DNA of 64,000 nt from contig NC_088679.1 of assembly GCF_950023065.1 (NCBI RefSeq), positions 3,844,001 to 3,908,000 on the forward strand, written 5' to 3'. The number at the start of each line of letters is the position of its first letter. The stretch's first letter is position 1. Source of the DNA: Planococcus citri. Lineage: Eukaryota; Arthropoda; Insecta; Hemiptera; Pseudococcidae. The notes under the pieces were generated by a model. That model was not told where the DNA came from, made no database searches, and saw only the letters and a list, made by a program, of their open reading frames with translations. The position numbers were made by a program, and so were the translations under genes. Shown piece after piece: positions 22,900 to 34,646 of this stretch.

Positions 22900-23079
22900 G
22901 CAAACATTTTTTCAATTTTTATTTCATTTTACATGCTTTAATTTAACATTAGTTTTACGCATGATATTTGCTGGCTGAATCGCATGCTTTTTTTGAAAAA
23001 AGTCCAAATTCACGCATGCTTGTGCTATGCATAAAAGCATGCGTTTTAGCATGCTATCGCATAATTTTTGTCAATAGGG

Positions 23080-23820
23080 TTGCTGATGATCAGATGGTCT
23101 TTGCTGACAACAAAGACGACTTGCAAAGAGCGATGCACAACCTTCAGAAAGTAGCTGATAAATATGGAATGAGAATCTTGTCGTCAAAAACAAAGTGATG
23201 GCCTTTGAGGGGAAAGAGCCAATATGCAGTAAAATTGTTGTAAATGGACTGCCATGCCAGTGGAACAAGTTAAAAGCTTTAAATATCTCAGATGTGAGCC
23301 ATCATATGAAGGAGAAGTCGACGCACAACTTAATATCAATAAATTCCTGAGAGTAAGCAGAGCGATAAACCGAGCCATTCCTCCAAGAAAAGTCAGAGCC
23401 GAAACTCAAATAAGAATCTACAATATGCTGGCAAGACCAATGCTGCTGTATGGAAGTGAAACATGGACGATGAGAAAGGATATAAAAAGCAGAGTAACTG
23501 CAGCGGAAATGAGATTCATGCGAGCCACGACAGGATGTATGAGATGAGATAGGAAAAGGAACAAAGACATCCTGAAGGAGCTAGGAGCAGAGCCAATTAT
23601 TAGACTAGTGAAATATTACAGAAAGAAATAGCGAAAACACGTTGATAGAATGCCTGATGAATGGTCCCCTCGTAAAGTCAAAGAATACACTCCAACTGAC
23701 AGGAGGAGCAGAGGAAGACCGAAGAAAAAACTTGATGACACATCGGCAAGCAATTTTTCTATAACAGTTTCCCAGATGGGCTGAACAGCTCACCTGGTCA
23801 AAGTTCAATGATGATGATCA
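23080..23820 (+). mobile_element. Non-LTR retrotransposon, 3' part of reverse transcriptase and tail
   Basis: The frame resumes with ADDQMVFADNKDDLQRAMHN (the catalytic box without its first residue), LQKVADKYGM, SSKTK, then after a frameshift EQVKSFKYL, IYNMLARPMLLYGSETWTM, MRFMRATTG, ILKELGAEPI, HVDRMPDEWSPRKV and RRSRGRPKKK. This is the usual C-terminal order of insect endonuclease/RT LINEs. The end at about 23800-23820 carries a short ATGATGATCA repeat, typical of a LINE 3' terminus. Several stops show it is dead. Confidence 0.85.
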
Positions 23821-25180
23821 AAAATGATTTTTCGCCGTGGCCCAAAACAAAATTTTCAAGCACAGAGACATTCGCTAAACTCATAGAAAAGGGTCCGGTG
23901 AGGGAGGGTCGAAGGGGTCAGCTCACCATTTTTCAAAATATTCTTTTCTGGACGTTTTTGGCATCATTTTCGTGTAATTCAACTTTGCAAGAGGTTGTCA
24001 AAAAGAGGCGAGTTCTCTCTCTCAAAAAAATTGAATTTTCTTCAAAAATATGATTTTACCAGAAAATTATTGGTGAAAAAAATTTAAAAACCTTTTTCAT
24101 TGAAAATTTACGAATAATAATTTAGGTCATGATATATTTTTGGTACACCAAAAAGTCACATTTACGGTGAAAAACGTCTAAAAAGGTCTCACCCCCCCCC
24201 CCACTTTGAACAATATTCGTCATCTAAGAAGAGAGGAGAGAGTTTTTGGTACGTTAATCAAGACCAGAACACCCTGAAAATCCATAAAAAATCGCCTAAA
24301 AAAACCCCGACGAACACAAACAAAAACTCCGAACAAAATACACGTTTATATATTAATTCCAAAAAAAAAAAAAAGAAATCATAAATCAAAATATTTAACA
24401 TACACAAAAAAAAAACAAATATACAGTATAATACACGATAAATAAATAATAAAAAAAAGTACTTCACAGTTAAGGGTATCTGTGACTTTACATTCGAAAC
24501 AGTTATTGGCGAGTAGTTACGAGGGGGAAAATATACAAATTACAACGTACATGTAATAAGATTTTGGTCACTAGAAGATTTTACAAACTTCAAAACTCCA
24601 CACACAAAGGTAGGTAGGGTACATACAAACAAGATATAGGTAGGTAAATTTCTTTATACAAATATTTATATAAAACACAAAGATAGGTACGTAGGTAGAG
24701 GTACATAATAAATAAGTTTTAAAATCATAATGCGTACTTAGGTAGGTTAGGTACATTTTTGTTGTATAGGTAGAGGTATGTACTTTAAACACTAAGAAAT
24801 AGGTACTCATTTTCTTTTTCTCTGATATGAATTTTTTTCTCGCATAATTCCGGTATTTCGGATACACAATATGAAGATTTTAATTCTATTTTAGATAGGT
24901 ACTTAATTTTATTAGTGTATCGTTCCAGACAAAAAGCATCGTACACAAACACAGAGATAAATTACACACACTGAAACAAGCCATAATACGTAATTTGTAT
25001 GTTATCTTTCGATAATACTATGCAGGAAAAAAGACGTAGGTAGGTACTTGATAGAATTTCGTAAATATTACAAACATTATTATTTATGCCATATTTTTAT
25101 TGTCATTTTGTGAATAATTTCCCACGATTACATAAAAAAAAAGAGAAAACATAGACATTAAAATTTACATAGGTATTAAG
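23821..25180. other. AT-rich DNA with scattered TAGGTA microsatellite
   Basis: No gene. A-rich and T-rich homopolymers dominate 24360-24460. Irregular TAGGTAGGTA / TACCTACCTA repeats are frequent at 24605-24800. The minus-strand frames here are Tyr/Phe/Thr-rich artefacts of these simple repeats. Confidence 0.45.
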
Positions 25181-26660
25181 TGAACAATTGTGAGAAAGAA
25201 TTTAATTTGCAACATCTCTCTGTTTTTCTAACACGAGTAATTAAATACTTGATAAAAATTCGTAGGTATTCGTAATTTCGTTGCACTCTAAAAAAAAAAT
25301 CAGACAACATTCAGAGATCAATATTGAATCGATTCATTTTTGAAAAAACCTACGGTAAGTATCAATTTAATATTTCGTCGAAATAGAGTCAAATAACGAT
25401 TTTTTTCATCTAATCTGATTAATTTCACATTCGTCCTTCTCCATTTTGCTTATTTTGATCCATTTATAGTGCGTGTATGTGTGGGATAAAGGCCAAACCC
25501 GAGCTAGGTATAATTTTAGCATGAGCTATTCCACATTCGTTGATGGTAAGTTCCATAAGACATGCCATTACACTAATGACATAATTCAGGCCATTTGCAA
25601 CCCTTCTGCCAGTTTCGATGATACATTCGGCGTAATCAGACCAGCTAGTATCTCCATATTAATATGTTTTTTATGTTAGAAACAATTTAGCCAGGTAAAA
25701 TGACGGTTTGGTCGTCGCTCGTATTAAGTGTGTATCGCGAAATGCACGTTTCGTTCCATAAAATCGTCATATTTTTTAATACAAAAGCATGTATGCTCTA
25801 GATACGCAATATTTATGCATGATAAAGGCCTTAGAGTGGGCAAGGATGGGGAGGGGGCGTATTACATTACGTGAGATAGCGAGCATATCGCGAACACGTA
25901 TTAGCTCGGTAACGAGAAAAAGCTACAAAAAAATATACCTACAGGTGAATAGGTTTGCATTAGCGATAAATATGCGGAAAATACGTTTAAATAAATAAAA
26001 AATTTGGTCCCAATAATTCTTCTTCGTTAAGCTACTCGTATAACGAAACGAACGCAGAACGCATTAAAATGGAAGCAAAATTTCGAGTACTCTTCTAACG
26101 CGGAAACTGTTTCCAAGAGTACCTAAAAAGAACGTTAGAACGGTATAAGGCGCGAAAAAGATATTAACTAAAAATAGAAATCGCAAAATCAAACAATAAC
26201 AGCTTTAAAATGTCATCGAAACCGCAGGAGGGTATTTTATATCGATTAAATAACACGTATACTCGTATTAGTGATAAAGAGCTTCGACAGTAACGCGTTT
26301 CTGACCAATTCATAAACCCCGAAAACGATCATCATCGATACAACTTCGTGAAAGTATCGTAATATTTTTAATTTAAATCAACTGTTCGCCACCACCGCCG
26401 AATCTACACAGGCAAAAACCTTCGCACGCGAATTCAGCGCCAAAATGTCATTTAGATGATTTACGTTCGCGATAACTCAGCCAACGACACGCGTATGTTC
26501 TCAACAGCTCCGACTATAGATTTTCCATTTCCATTTCGATGTTTCGATATACGATGAGAATTCTGCGATTTGAAGTTGCTTTTTTTTCACCCTCGATGGG
26601 TTTCTTTTTATCGGGTAAATATAGTAATTTCGAAGATTTCAAATCGTATTTACATTATTA
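25181..26660. other. Apparently unique CpG-bearing non-coding DNA
   Basis: No gene recognised on either strand and no second copy in the window. Open frames at 25473-25679 and 25789-25998 are short and unsupported. The composition (ACGCGAATT, CGATAACTC, TCGTATTAG) matches the other unique stretches. Confidence 0.35.
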
Positions 26661-27819
26661 GGATTAGGTATCATTTTTCTTTCATCTGACCATGGTTTGA
26701 AAATTCAAGTTTGATTTTTTAACTAGTTACCCAAACTTTTGGAAAAATGAGATTTTCTGAGGGCAAAAAATCGAAACATTATTTATTTTGCAGGAGTTTA
26801 ATCAAATAAGATGGAAAATAATACCACTTCAGCCTTATAGGGTGACCTACATACCTATTAGTTCATTCATGATTTTGAATAAGAAAGATATTCGAAAATT
26901 TCACTGCTTTTTCTTTCAAAATTTCAAAGTCCTAAGCACTGTAAAAAAATGTTTAAAAAATGAATCGAATTTGAAAGTAAGATTGAGAAAAAAAATTTCA
27001 CATCAACGTCAACAAAAGAGAGCAGTTGGGTTTAGACCGTCGGTTAGAACGTTACCGCGACAACGTCGTGGAAACGAATCAACGTTCACGGGCCAAAAAT
27101 GATGTTAATAAAGTTGCATAACCAGTTTGCCGTAAATACGAGTAGGTACTCGCAATCAGATTGCTGGATCATGCTACGCCTGACTACGCCAAGACAAATC
27201 ATTGGTCCAAATTTTTCAATAAATTTCCTGAACTTAGAAGGTTAGAAAACACCATAATTTTACCACTGACCCTCTCCCCCTCTACATCAGAAATTTACCA
27301 AAATTTACCGCCAAAAAAGAAAGATGAAAAGACAGAAAAAATTTCAAACCATTGAAAAACAACACTGTGGTTTCCAAATTATAGGTACATTTCGGACTTT
27401 GTTTGACCTTCAACTGAAAATTGAATTCTTCAGAGAGAATACATTGTATCCCCTCTTACTGTGGAGTGCTCTGAAGGGCCCGTTTTTTATTCTAAGATGA
27501 AACAGTTTTCAAAAGCAGAATCAGCGTCTTCGAAAACATGTAATTCCCTAGTCTTGCAATATTTTTTGGGGGTTAGCATTTTTTTATTTTTCTCGCCCTC
27601 CTACCCCTCTTTCTTGCTCTCCTTCAAAGGCCCATTTTTTTTAATACCTAATATTCAAAAAAATATTTAAAAACGCACTTTTTCCCTCACACTTAGAATT
27701 TTCTAGCAATAACACGATTTTTTTTCAAATTTCAATCTTGGCACAATACATGCGCATCAAATTATTGCCCCTCCCCCTCCTACGGTTTTGAACAAATTAT
27801 TAGAGAAAAATTAATTACC
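26661..27819. other. Mixed AT-rich and repeat-derived DNA
   Basis: No gene recognised. The frame at 26788-27102 ends in an Arg-rich tail that I cannot assign. The part 27440-27800 holds C-rich runs of the CCCTCCCCCTCC type common in the dispersed repeats. Confidence 0.35.
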
Positions 27820-28100
27820 ATGCGGCATATCGTTTGTGACGTTTTACATGGCACTGATTTCGAATTTCAACATACCTTTTTGGTATAAAACTCCTAAATC
27901 TGACAATGCGCCCCAAAATTTGACAAAAAAAAAATAGAAAATTTGTGTGATTACTTAGGTAATGGTTTATTGAGTTTTCAAAAGTGCTTATTTTGCTTAT
28001 TATTTTGAATTTGAATTTATTTTTCCGATACAGACCCCATGAGCTCCTCAGTGGACCCCAAAATATAACAAAATGGAAAATTCGTGTGCGACCTATCTAT

Positions 28101-28343
28101 AGGTTTTTTTTTTTACACGGATTTTGGCAGATTTTTGAGAATCTGGATTTTGGCAGATTTAAAATTCACGATAATCTGCTAGGATAGTATAGCTTTTGAA
28201 AATGGATTTTGGATTTTACGTGAAGAGAGAAGACTTCTGATGTTTTGAACGTTTGTGGTGAAGACCGAAAAAGTGTTTAAAAAAGAGATTCAAAAAACGT
28301 CCAAAAACCATATTTTTGAGAATCCGTGTAAAAAAACAAACCT
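28101..28343. mobile_element. 243 bp TIR element with ACACGGATT ends
   Basis: The left end AGGTTTTTTTTTTTACACGG and the right end CCGTGTAAAAAAACAAACCT are inverted repeats of about 22 bp, continued by ATTTTTGAGAATC / ATTTTTGAGAATCC text. TAT flanks both ends, compatible with a TA or TAT target duplication. The element sits between monomers of the tandem array. No coding capacity. Confidence 0.7.
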
Positions 28344-28884
28344 TATGGGTTTTTAAATAATTTTCAAAGGTGTTGATTGCAAATTTCAATTTCAGTATTT
28401 TCTTAGTATGAACTCCTTAAATCCTAAAATGGACCATAAATTGAAAAAAAATTCAAAAATTTGTATGACCTATTGATTTGTTGAGTTTTCAAAGACATTT
28501 CATGGTTTCAACTTTTTTTTTCCGGTATGAGCTCACAAAACCCCACAATGGACCCCACACTTTTGAAAAAAAAAAATGAAAAATTTGGCAATCTGTGGTT
28601 TATTGTTACTTAGTTCTTAAAGCTGTAATTCAATTTCAATTTTAATTAATTTTTTCGCTGTACCTGGCGCCTTTAAATCCTGCGATGGACTTGAATCTTA
28701 AAATTCACCCTTCCCCTCCCCCCAATTCAAAAGAAAATCAAAAATTCGCGCGACCATTCGGATTCAAAATTTCAAATTATATTTCTGAAATATGCCCCAA
28801 AATTCCTCAAACAGTTCCCAAAATTGATTTAAAAAATTGAAAAATTTCTGATTTTGAATCTTCAATTATTTATTGATATACCCC

Positions 28885-29131
28885 TGTTGTATGAGGATCG
28901 GAGTTTATAGAGAATGAGCTAGTTGGACATATGAGTCAGAATTCGAGGAATAACTGAGGAGTGTGAGAATGAGTAAGTAGGACAGTATGACGTGAGTGTA
29001 AGTGGGAGTTTAGGATAGAATTAGAGTAAGTTAGAACTAAGGCGAGTACTGTGTACTCAACCAGTATTGTTGTGGATCTTATTTGAATACATTGTTACGA
29101 AACGAAACTGTGACCATTATTTCATACCACA
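28885..29131. mobile_element. Solo LTR, 247 bp
   Basis: The segment begins TGTTGTATGA and ends TCATACCACA, i.e. TG...CA termini in a short imperfect inverted repeat. ACCCC flanks both sides (28880-28884 and 29132-29136), a 5 bp target duplication. The interior is strongly purine-rich (GAGTGTGAGAATGAGTAAGT) and unlike the surrounding monomers. No internal retrotransposon region adjoins it, so it is a solo LTR left by recombination. A poly-C run of 15 follows at 29133-29147, so part of the right-hand duplication lies in a homopolymer. Confidence 0.7.
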
Positions 29132-29580
29132 ACCCCCCCCCCCCCCCTTCAAACAAAAATCAAAACAATTTTTTAAAAAATTGGAAAAATGTGTGTAATT
29201 GTTGATTTGTCAGGTTTTCAAAAGCACTGATTTCAAATTTCAACTCAATTTCATAATATTAGCCCCTCACAAACCTCACAATGGGCTCGAAAAAAGTTTT
29301 TCGAATTCAAAAATTGATGTAGCGTGTGATTTGTTGGATTTTCAACGACACCGATTTCAAATTTCAACTAAATTTTCTCGATATGAGCGCCATAAAAAAG
29401 CCTCACAATGAGCTTCAAATTTCAAAAAATTGAAAAAATTCGAGTAATCTAAGTATGGTTTGTTGGGTTTTCAAATGCGCTGATTTCGAATTTAAACTTG
29501 ATTTTTTGATTCAAGCTCCCCAAGTCTCACAATAAGCCCATCTAATTTGAAAAAAATCAAAAAATTTATGACTGATTTGA

Positions 29581-30465
29581 AATTTACTTTTTTTTAAAAC
29601 TAAGGGTTCAACACTATATTTAGTCCCTAAATAGAAACAAAATAGAAAAATTCCAATGATTCCAGTTTACCTACTTAATTCTACATCTACAAGTATTGAA
29701 AAAGATATCAGTTTGTATCAAACATTGCTCATAAAAAACATTCATTGTTTTTTTTTTTCAAGTCCTAGACCCAAAACTAAATACTTTCTGATTCAAAACT
29801 TACCAAAAAAACAAAACTATTCAAAAGCTGTTCAGAATAGATGCATAAAAACTTAAAACTATAAGCTTTATTTGGAGACGAGAGGGGGAACGAAGTCCGG
29901 AATTTCTCAAAATTTGGCCAATTTACCTACATTGAAAATCTTTGCCTCTTCTTTTTTTTTTTTTTAGAGTGCAACTTTTTACATTTTTTTTCATGGATTC
30001 AACTAGACATTAGCACAAAAGAAAATTATACAATTAGAAAAAAAAAAGAACAAAATGATTCACAAGTAGAAAAATTTCTGTATAAACACATTCGAAATTA
30101 ATAATTATTATATAGGAACACGATTAATAAAAATCGTACAACGTGCGCAGGTACAAATTTTCGATTGCCTTAGATCAACGAAACGAAACGAAAAAAAAAA
30201 AAGGGTAAGAAAAAGTACAATATACCGAGGACAGCTTGAATTTAGCCGCGAATAATGGTAACGTAAAATGTAGTAGAATACACCTAGAGAAGAGCTTATA
30301 CGATAGGATTATGTAGGTAGGTATATATACGTAGTAGGTAGGTAGGTAAGTAAGTATAGAGTGACTGAAAATATGTTTCATGGTAACTATGACGGTAAAA
30401 TGTGGATAGGTAAAGTATATAAGTAATTTTCAGGGGGAACAATTATATTCATAGGTACTAAGAGC
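29581..30465. other. AT-rich DNA with TAGG microsatellite
   Basis: No gene. TAGGTAGGTA-type repeats cluster at 30311-30352. The region 30090-30460 has the CpG-bearing composition of the unique stretches. Confidence 0.4.
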
Positions 30466-31080
30466 AATGATGTCATTTTTCTACCTACTCGTGGACATTT
30501 TTTTTTTTCGTTTTTTCCGCTCCCACCCCCCGAAATTTTTTATCCTCAATTTTGGGGGTTTCATAGAAGGGAACCAACGTTATTTGGAGGACCAGAGGGT
30601 GTTTTTCTTGAAAAAGTGGTCATTTAAAAGTACTCTGCTTAGAAATAAAACATTTTCAAAAAATTAGTACACATTTGAATTTCTCATTTTTTTTGTTGAT
30701 TTTTTTCGACTTTGAGGGGTTTTATATGCAACTAACACAAGATTCCACAGACATCAATTTTTTGTAGGTATTTTTTTATTTTTCTCAAATGGGAGGGGAG
30801 AGCTCCATACAAGATTCTTATTTTTTGTCTTTTTTTTTTAACTTTGAGGGGCTAATTTGGTTTGCAGGGTCGGGAAACGTTTTTTCTTGAAAGAGGATTA
30901 TTTAGAAAAATTCTGAAGCAGAAACAAAAAATTTTCATAAATTGAACTGTTTTTCATTTTTTTTTCAACCTGGGGGGGGGGGGGGGGGGGGTTACAAGCA
31001 CCACTTTTCTAACAAATAGAGAAAAAAATATGGAATTATTTTCTCACCGAGATAACAACTTGGAGGAGGGGGGGGTTAGA
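30466..31080. repeat. Degenerate ~130 bp tandem repeats and a 20-G tract
   Basis: Three diverged units start near 30541, 30700 and 30841. Each has GGGGTTTCAT/GGGGCTAATT-like text, then TTTTTCTTGAAAAAG, then an AGAAATAAA..TTTTCA end. They match the units at 38140-38970. A run of exactly 20 G occupies 30972-30991. Confidence 0.6.
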
Positions 31081-33200
31081 GGTGGAAAATTCCGACTTTG
31101 CAAAATAAGTCACACTCTACCTTACTCTGCACCGATAAACTTGATTATATTTACACGAGTTATCTTCTCGATACCCTATCACACATTATGGTATAAAAAA
31201 TAACGCGTTTTTCAATAAAATTCCACCGTTATATTAAGTTATCGAAGAGAGGCATCTTTTTTTCCTTCTGCTATTTTTTTTATTCGACGTGTTAAAATCT
31301 AGCAGCCGTCGAAGTAATGAAACGTACCATAGGAGAGAAAAAAAAACCAACACGCCGATGGCTTGGCGGCGGTATGGTGCTTATAGTTTCATATAAATAG
31401 ACGACACTATATAACGAAGGGTAGGTATAGTACGTAGAAAATATGGCAATCGAGCTTGGCTATTCGATTATACAGTATAAAAAAAAAAGTCCTCCGTTGT
31501 AAGGACATTTTTACCTATAAAAAGTGACACTAAAAAAATTTTCTTTTTTATATTCCTCAGTTAGTTCGGCGGAATTTTTTATCGTATTTCACAACGTATA
31601 AGGATCATGACAGTAGGTTCAGGTATCGGTACGGTTTTTTTTCTCCATATAGTGCTCGAAATCGAAATGACATCATTGCAATATAGCATTATATAGGAAC
31701 TTGTAAACCAGAAACGCTATACAGCTACACCGTATAAATATAGTACACGGCCAGGTAATAATCCGACGTATAATATATACCTAATTAAATTGACTCAGAA
31801 GTATAATTTTCTTCGCTGAAAGATATAGAGGTATACGTGAATTCGGCGAAGGATAAGAGAAAATTTCCACTAAAGCGGTGCCTTAGGGATTGGTATGGGG
31901 TATGGTAGCGCAGATGGCGAGGATGCTGAGGCGAGCAGACGCGACACAGCGTGGTGAAGATGGCCGAAGGGGTGGGGGGGCTAGAGGGGCCAGTTCACGG
32001 TTCAGGGTTAGCGTGGTCATACGCCGTTGAAACAAAATGGCTGAGTCGGGCTAAAAAGTTGCTTCAAAAAATCTCGTAAATTATAAAACGCTTTCTAATG
32101 TTTGCCTTTAATTTACGACATTAATTTATCACTTGGCTTTTTATGTATTCATCGGTCGCGAATATTATCAACAATGGCAGACGTAGTCGTACACAGAGAA
32201 CGAGATAGAGCTAGAAGGACGAGGAGGCGGATAGAGGAAAACACGAGAGAGAGAAAAACAAAAAAAACCACCAACGAATCTGCGGTGAAACTTTTTTTTT
32301 ACCAAAAAATCGCCATCCATCGCGCAATTCGACTAAATATCTTTCAATTTTTTGACGACGAATAGATACGGTCGGGAAATTAAAAATTAACGTAAAATTT
32401 ATTATCACAGGCGTAGTTTTCGAACAGGAAAATTAGTATAGTGAATATTTTCGTTAATTCGTAGTTTTTTTTCTTTCTTTTGTACGTCGTATTTTTGTAG
32501 AAGAAATACATACAAATAAGAAAAAAAAAGAACATACACACCTAATAATAATAATAAATAAAATGAAACATACACGTACGTAATATTAAAAAAAAACATG
32601 TCTAGCTAAAAATTCCTCATATTATTTTTTCCATAGTATTAGGTACATAGGTTAGGTATACAGGATATAAAAAATTTTTAGGAAACCAACACATACAAAG
32701 TAGGTAAGTAAGGTACACGGTGTAAATATTTTATATAGAGGGACGTGTTTGGTATTGTGAACGAATAAAATGTTTATCTACGCTAAATCTGACCCGTCGT
32801 AGTTAGCTTTGAAGCGTGGAGTAAAAATACCCTACTGTGTTTCGCAAGACATAGCAATTTTTACTCATCCGCAATTGGAAGACGACGATTAGAATTTTAT
32901 CGAGGATTCTTTTTTTTTTTTGAAGAGAAGAAGGAAAAGAGCTTCCGAAGCTTAAACGTGATTACGTACGTAATTTCATTTTAGGTAAATAAAGCAAACC
33001 GCGATTAAATACTTTACATTTAGTTTTAGAAATTTGTCGACCTAATTTTATATATTATACGTAATAGTAATACCATCGGAAAGATTATATTTTATGGAGC
33101 CAAAGCTCGTTGATGAGATGTTGCGTCGTCGTCTCGATAATATGCAAATAATGATGGCGAAGTTTTAGCAAAAGTCGAGCTACAAGGTGTCTGCAAAATC
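31081..33200. other. Apparently unique CpG-bearing DNA, no gene assigned
   Basis: I see no copies of this stretch elsewhere in the window. It holds the local GC-rich segment at 31880-32060. The frame at 32102-32365 contains an Arg/Glu-rich run starting MADVVVHRERDRARRTRRRI that I cannot assign and that may be noise. Confidence 0.35.
31880..32060. promoter_or_regulatory. Local GC-rich segment with repeated ATGGC words; possible promoter
   Basis: In an otherwise AT-rich context this segment is G-rich and carries three ATGGC cores in similar surroundings: GCAGATGGCGAGG, GAAGATGGCCGAAGG and CAAAATGGCTGAG, with a fourth at 32174. AAGATGGC is the core of the YY1/Pleiohomeotic site. CpG dinucleotides are common. 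No transcription start or coding exon can be tied to it, so the promoter reading is a suggestion only. Confidence 0.25.
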
Positions 33201-34266
33201 GGTCCTGTGCCATTGTTTGCTTTACAAAATTACCTATAATATAGAACGAAGAACCACTGATTTAAAAATTTTGAAAACTTCATTGCTATGATGTTCCATT
33301 TTTGACTGATACCTTAGATATTATCCAATCTAAAATCAACTTCTTCGTAAGTAGTTAAATTCCTTTAAAGGTATCTATAAATAATTGAGAGTGGTTTTAA
33401 GAATATTTTCAAAAAATTTAAAAAGTTCAACACTGAGCTTTTTTGAAAATTCAATTCTCAAAATCTTGCCAAATTTGGATGCTATAAGTAATTTAAAAAT
33501 TTGAAAAAATCGAGGAAGCATTTTTTTTTTTGCAATATTCACAACTGTGAATTTTTTGTGATGAGATTCGAAGAACCATGGGGGATACAGAGCTCAGAAA
33601 TATTGCTTAAAATGTGAAAAAATACACAAAATATCATTTCATACGTTTTTAAGAATGCCAAATAATCCACTGTTTTTTTAAAAATTCGAGCCCCATCAAT
33701 GCCCCTATCGAGGCCAATATTTCCTAAAAATTTTAAAAATCCTGCAACATATGGCTTATTAAATTTCAATAGCGCTGGAAAGAAATAGTTATTTATTTTT
33801 TTTATTCGGCCTCTCTTAAGGGCCTCATTGGCCCCTAAAAATTTCAAAAAAATAAATTTATAATTTGCATTCGACGCTTTTAAAAATTTAATGAACCACT
33901 TGTCAAAAGACTTCTTCAACTTTCAGGAAATTTTGGAGGGCAATAGAGTTGTTGGAGGAGTCGAGTCGAAAAAAAAACATTCAGTCTAGTTTTTAGTATT
34001 CCCAAAAAAATGAAAAAGTCGGATGTATGTCACTTCAAATTTGACATTTTTCCACATCCTTACTAAAATTTTAGAGCTTCATCTCTCTCGTAGTCTTGCG
34101 AATCCCATCACAAAAAGTCCGTCGTTGTAAACATCAAAATGCAAACTTTTTGCATTTTCCCCCCTAAATTTTCAAAATAACTTTTCCGAAATTTGGCACG
34201 CTTTTGAAAATTGAGCTTCAGGTGATGCAAAAATCTCATTTTGAAGTTTTGAAATTTTTCGACAAC
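33201..34266. other. Repeat-derived DNA
   Basis: No gene. The 126-codon minus-strand frame at 33539-33919 is dominated by Lys, Phe, Ile and Asn and resembles nothing; it is taken as noise in an AAAATTT-rich repeat. Confidence 0.4.
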
Positions 34267-34270
34267 ATTT

Positions 34271-34646
34271 GAAGAGTGATATTCCAAAACTCGCTTTGTC
34301 CATTTTCACAACTTTTCAGGAGAGAGGAAAAACAGTTTCCCTTTAAACGGGTAAATTGGCTTTTTAGGCGAGACTTTATTTGGGTGGATTTATGATGTAG
34401 GAGTGTAGGTATACATTTCATCCACTAAATACTGCTGAAAAAAATTTCAATAAAAATGAACAAAGCGCGTTTTGGAACATTATTTTTTTTTTAATTTTTA
34501 TTGAATTGGCTATTTAGGTGAGTTTAACACCTCATTTTGGTAGGTTGATGATGTAGGAATGTGAGTTAATACTTCATCTACCAGGTACCACTGAAAACCC
34601 AACTTTGATAAAAATGGACAAAGCGAGTTTTGGAATATCACTCTTC
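34271..34646. mobile_element. 376 bp TIR element with internal copies of its end
   Basis: Left end GAAGAGTGATATTCCAAAAC continues to TCGCTTTGTCCATTTT; the right end is its complement, ATGGACAAAGCGAGTTTTGG to ATATCACTCTTC. ATTT flanks both ends (34267-34270 and 34647-34650). A third copy of the end, ATGAACAAAGCGCGTTTTGG, lies inside at 34456. The segments 34350-34480 and 34497-34640 are direct repeats (GAATTGGCTATTTAGG.GAG, GATGTAGGA.TGT), so the element looks like a TIR unit with one end duplicated inwards. Confidence 0.75.

Larger units (their letters stand above)
22474..23079. mobile_element. 606 bp foldback TIR element with GCATGC motifs and two tRNA-like arms
   Basis: The ends are CCCTATTGACAAAATTATGC and GCATAATTTTTGTCAATAGGG-like, perfect over nearly 20 bp. 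The whole element is a foldback: arms of about 300 bp meet near 22770. GCATGC and GCATG variants crowd both ends (four perfect GCATGC words in the last 100 bp). Each arm contains a tRNA-like module with A- and B-boxes, oriented outward. Flanking dinucleotides are TT on each side. The element splits the reverse transcriptase frame of the host LINE exactly at its ADD box. Its terminal core matches the 2392-5501 element. Confidence 0.85.
27820..29580. repeat. Ancient tandem array, monomers of about 125 bp
   Basis: A degenerate monomer recurs: TTGTTGGGTTTTCAAA, then GCACTGATTTCAAATTTCAA, then a GAGCTCC..CACAATGG block, then a run of AAAAATTGAAAAATT. The TTTTCAAA landmark falls near 27842, 27974, 28369, 28483, 28610, 29213, 29338 and 29466, a spacing of about 114-132 bp where uninterrupted. 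Two later insertions break the array: a small TIR element at 28101-28343 and a solo LTR at 28885-29131. Identity between monomers is low, so the array is old. Confidence 0.7.

Noticed and set aside
26788..27102. 104-codon frame with an Arg-rich end
   Set aside because: No motif and no support from splice sites or neighbours.
27820..29580. CRISPR-like array
   Set aside because: The repeats are long, degenerate and contiguous, and the organism is eukaryotic; it is an old tandem repeat.
30972..30991. 20-G tract as a G-quadruplex element
   Set aside because: A homopolymer run of this kind recurs in the C/G-rich parts of the dispersed repeats and may be of uncertain length in assembly; no regulatory context.
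32102..32365. Frame containing MADVVVHRERDRARRTRRR
   Set aside because: Low-complexity Arg/Glu run without homologue; kept only as a note within the unique stretch.
33539..33919. 126-codon minus-strand frame
   Set aside because: Lys/Phe/Ile/Asn-rich composition expected from AAAATTT repeats; no recognisable motif.
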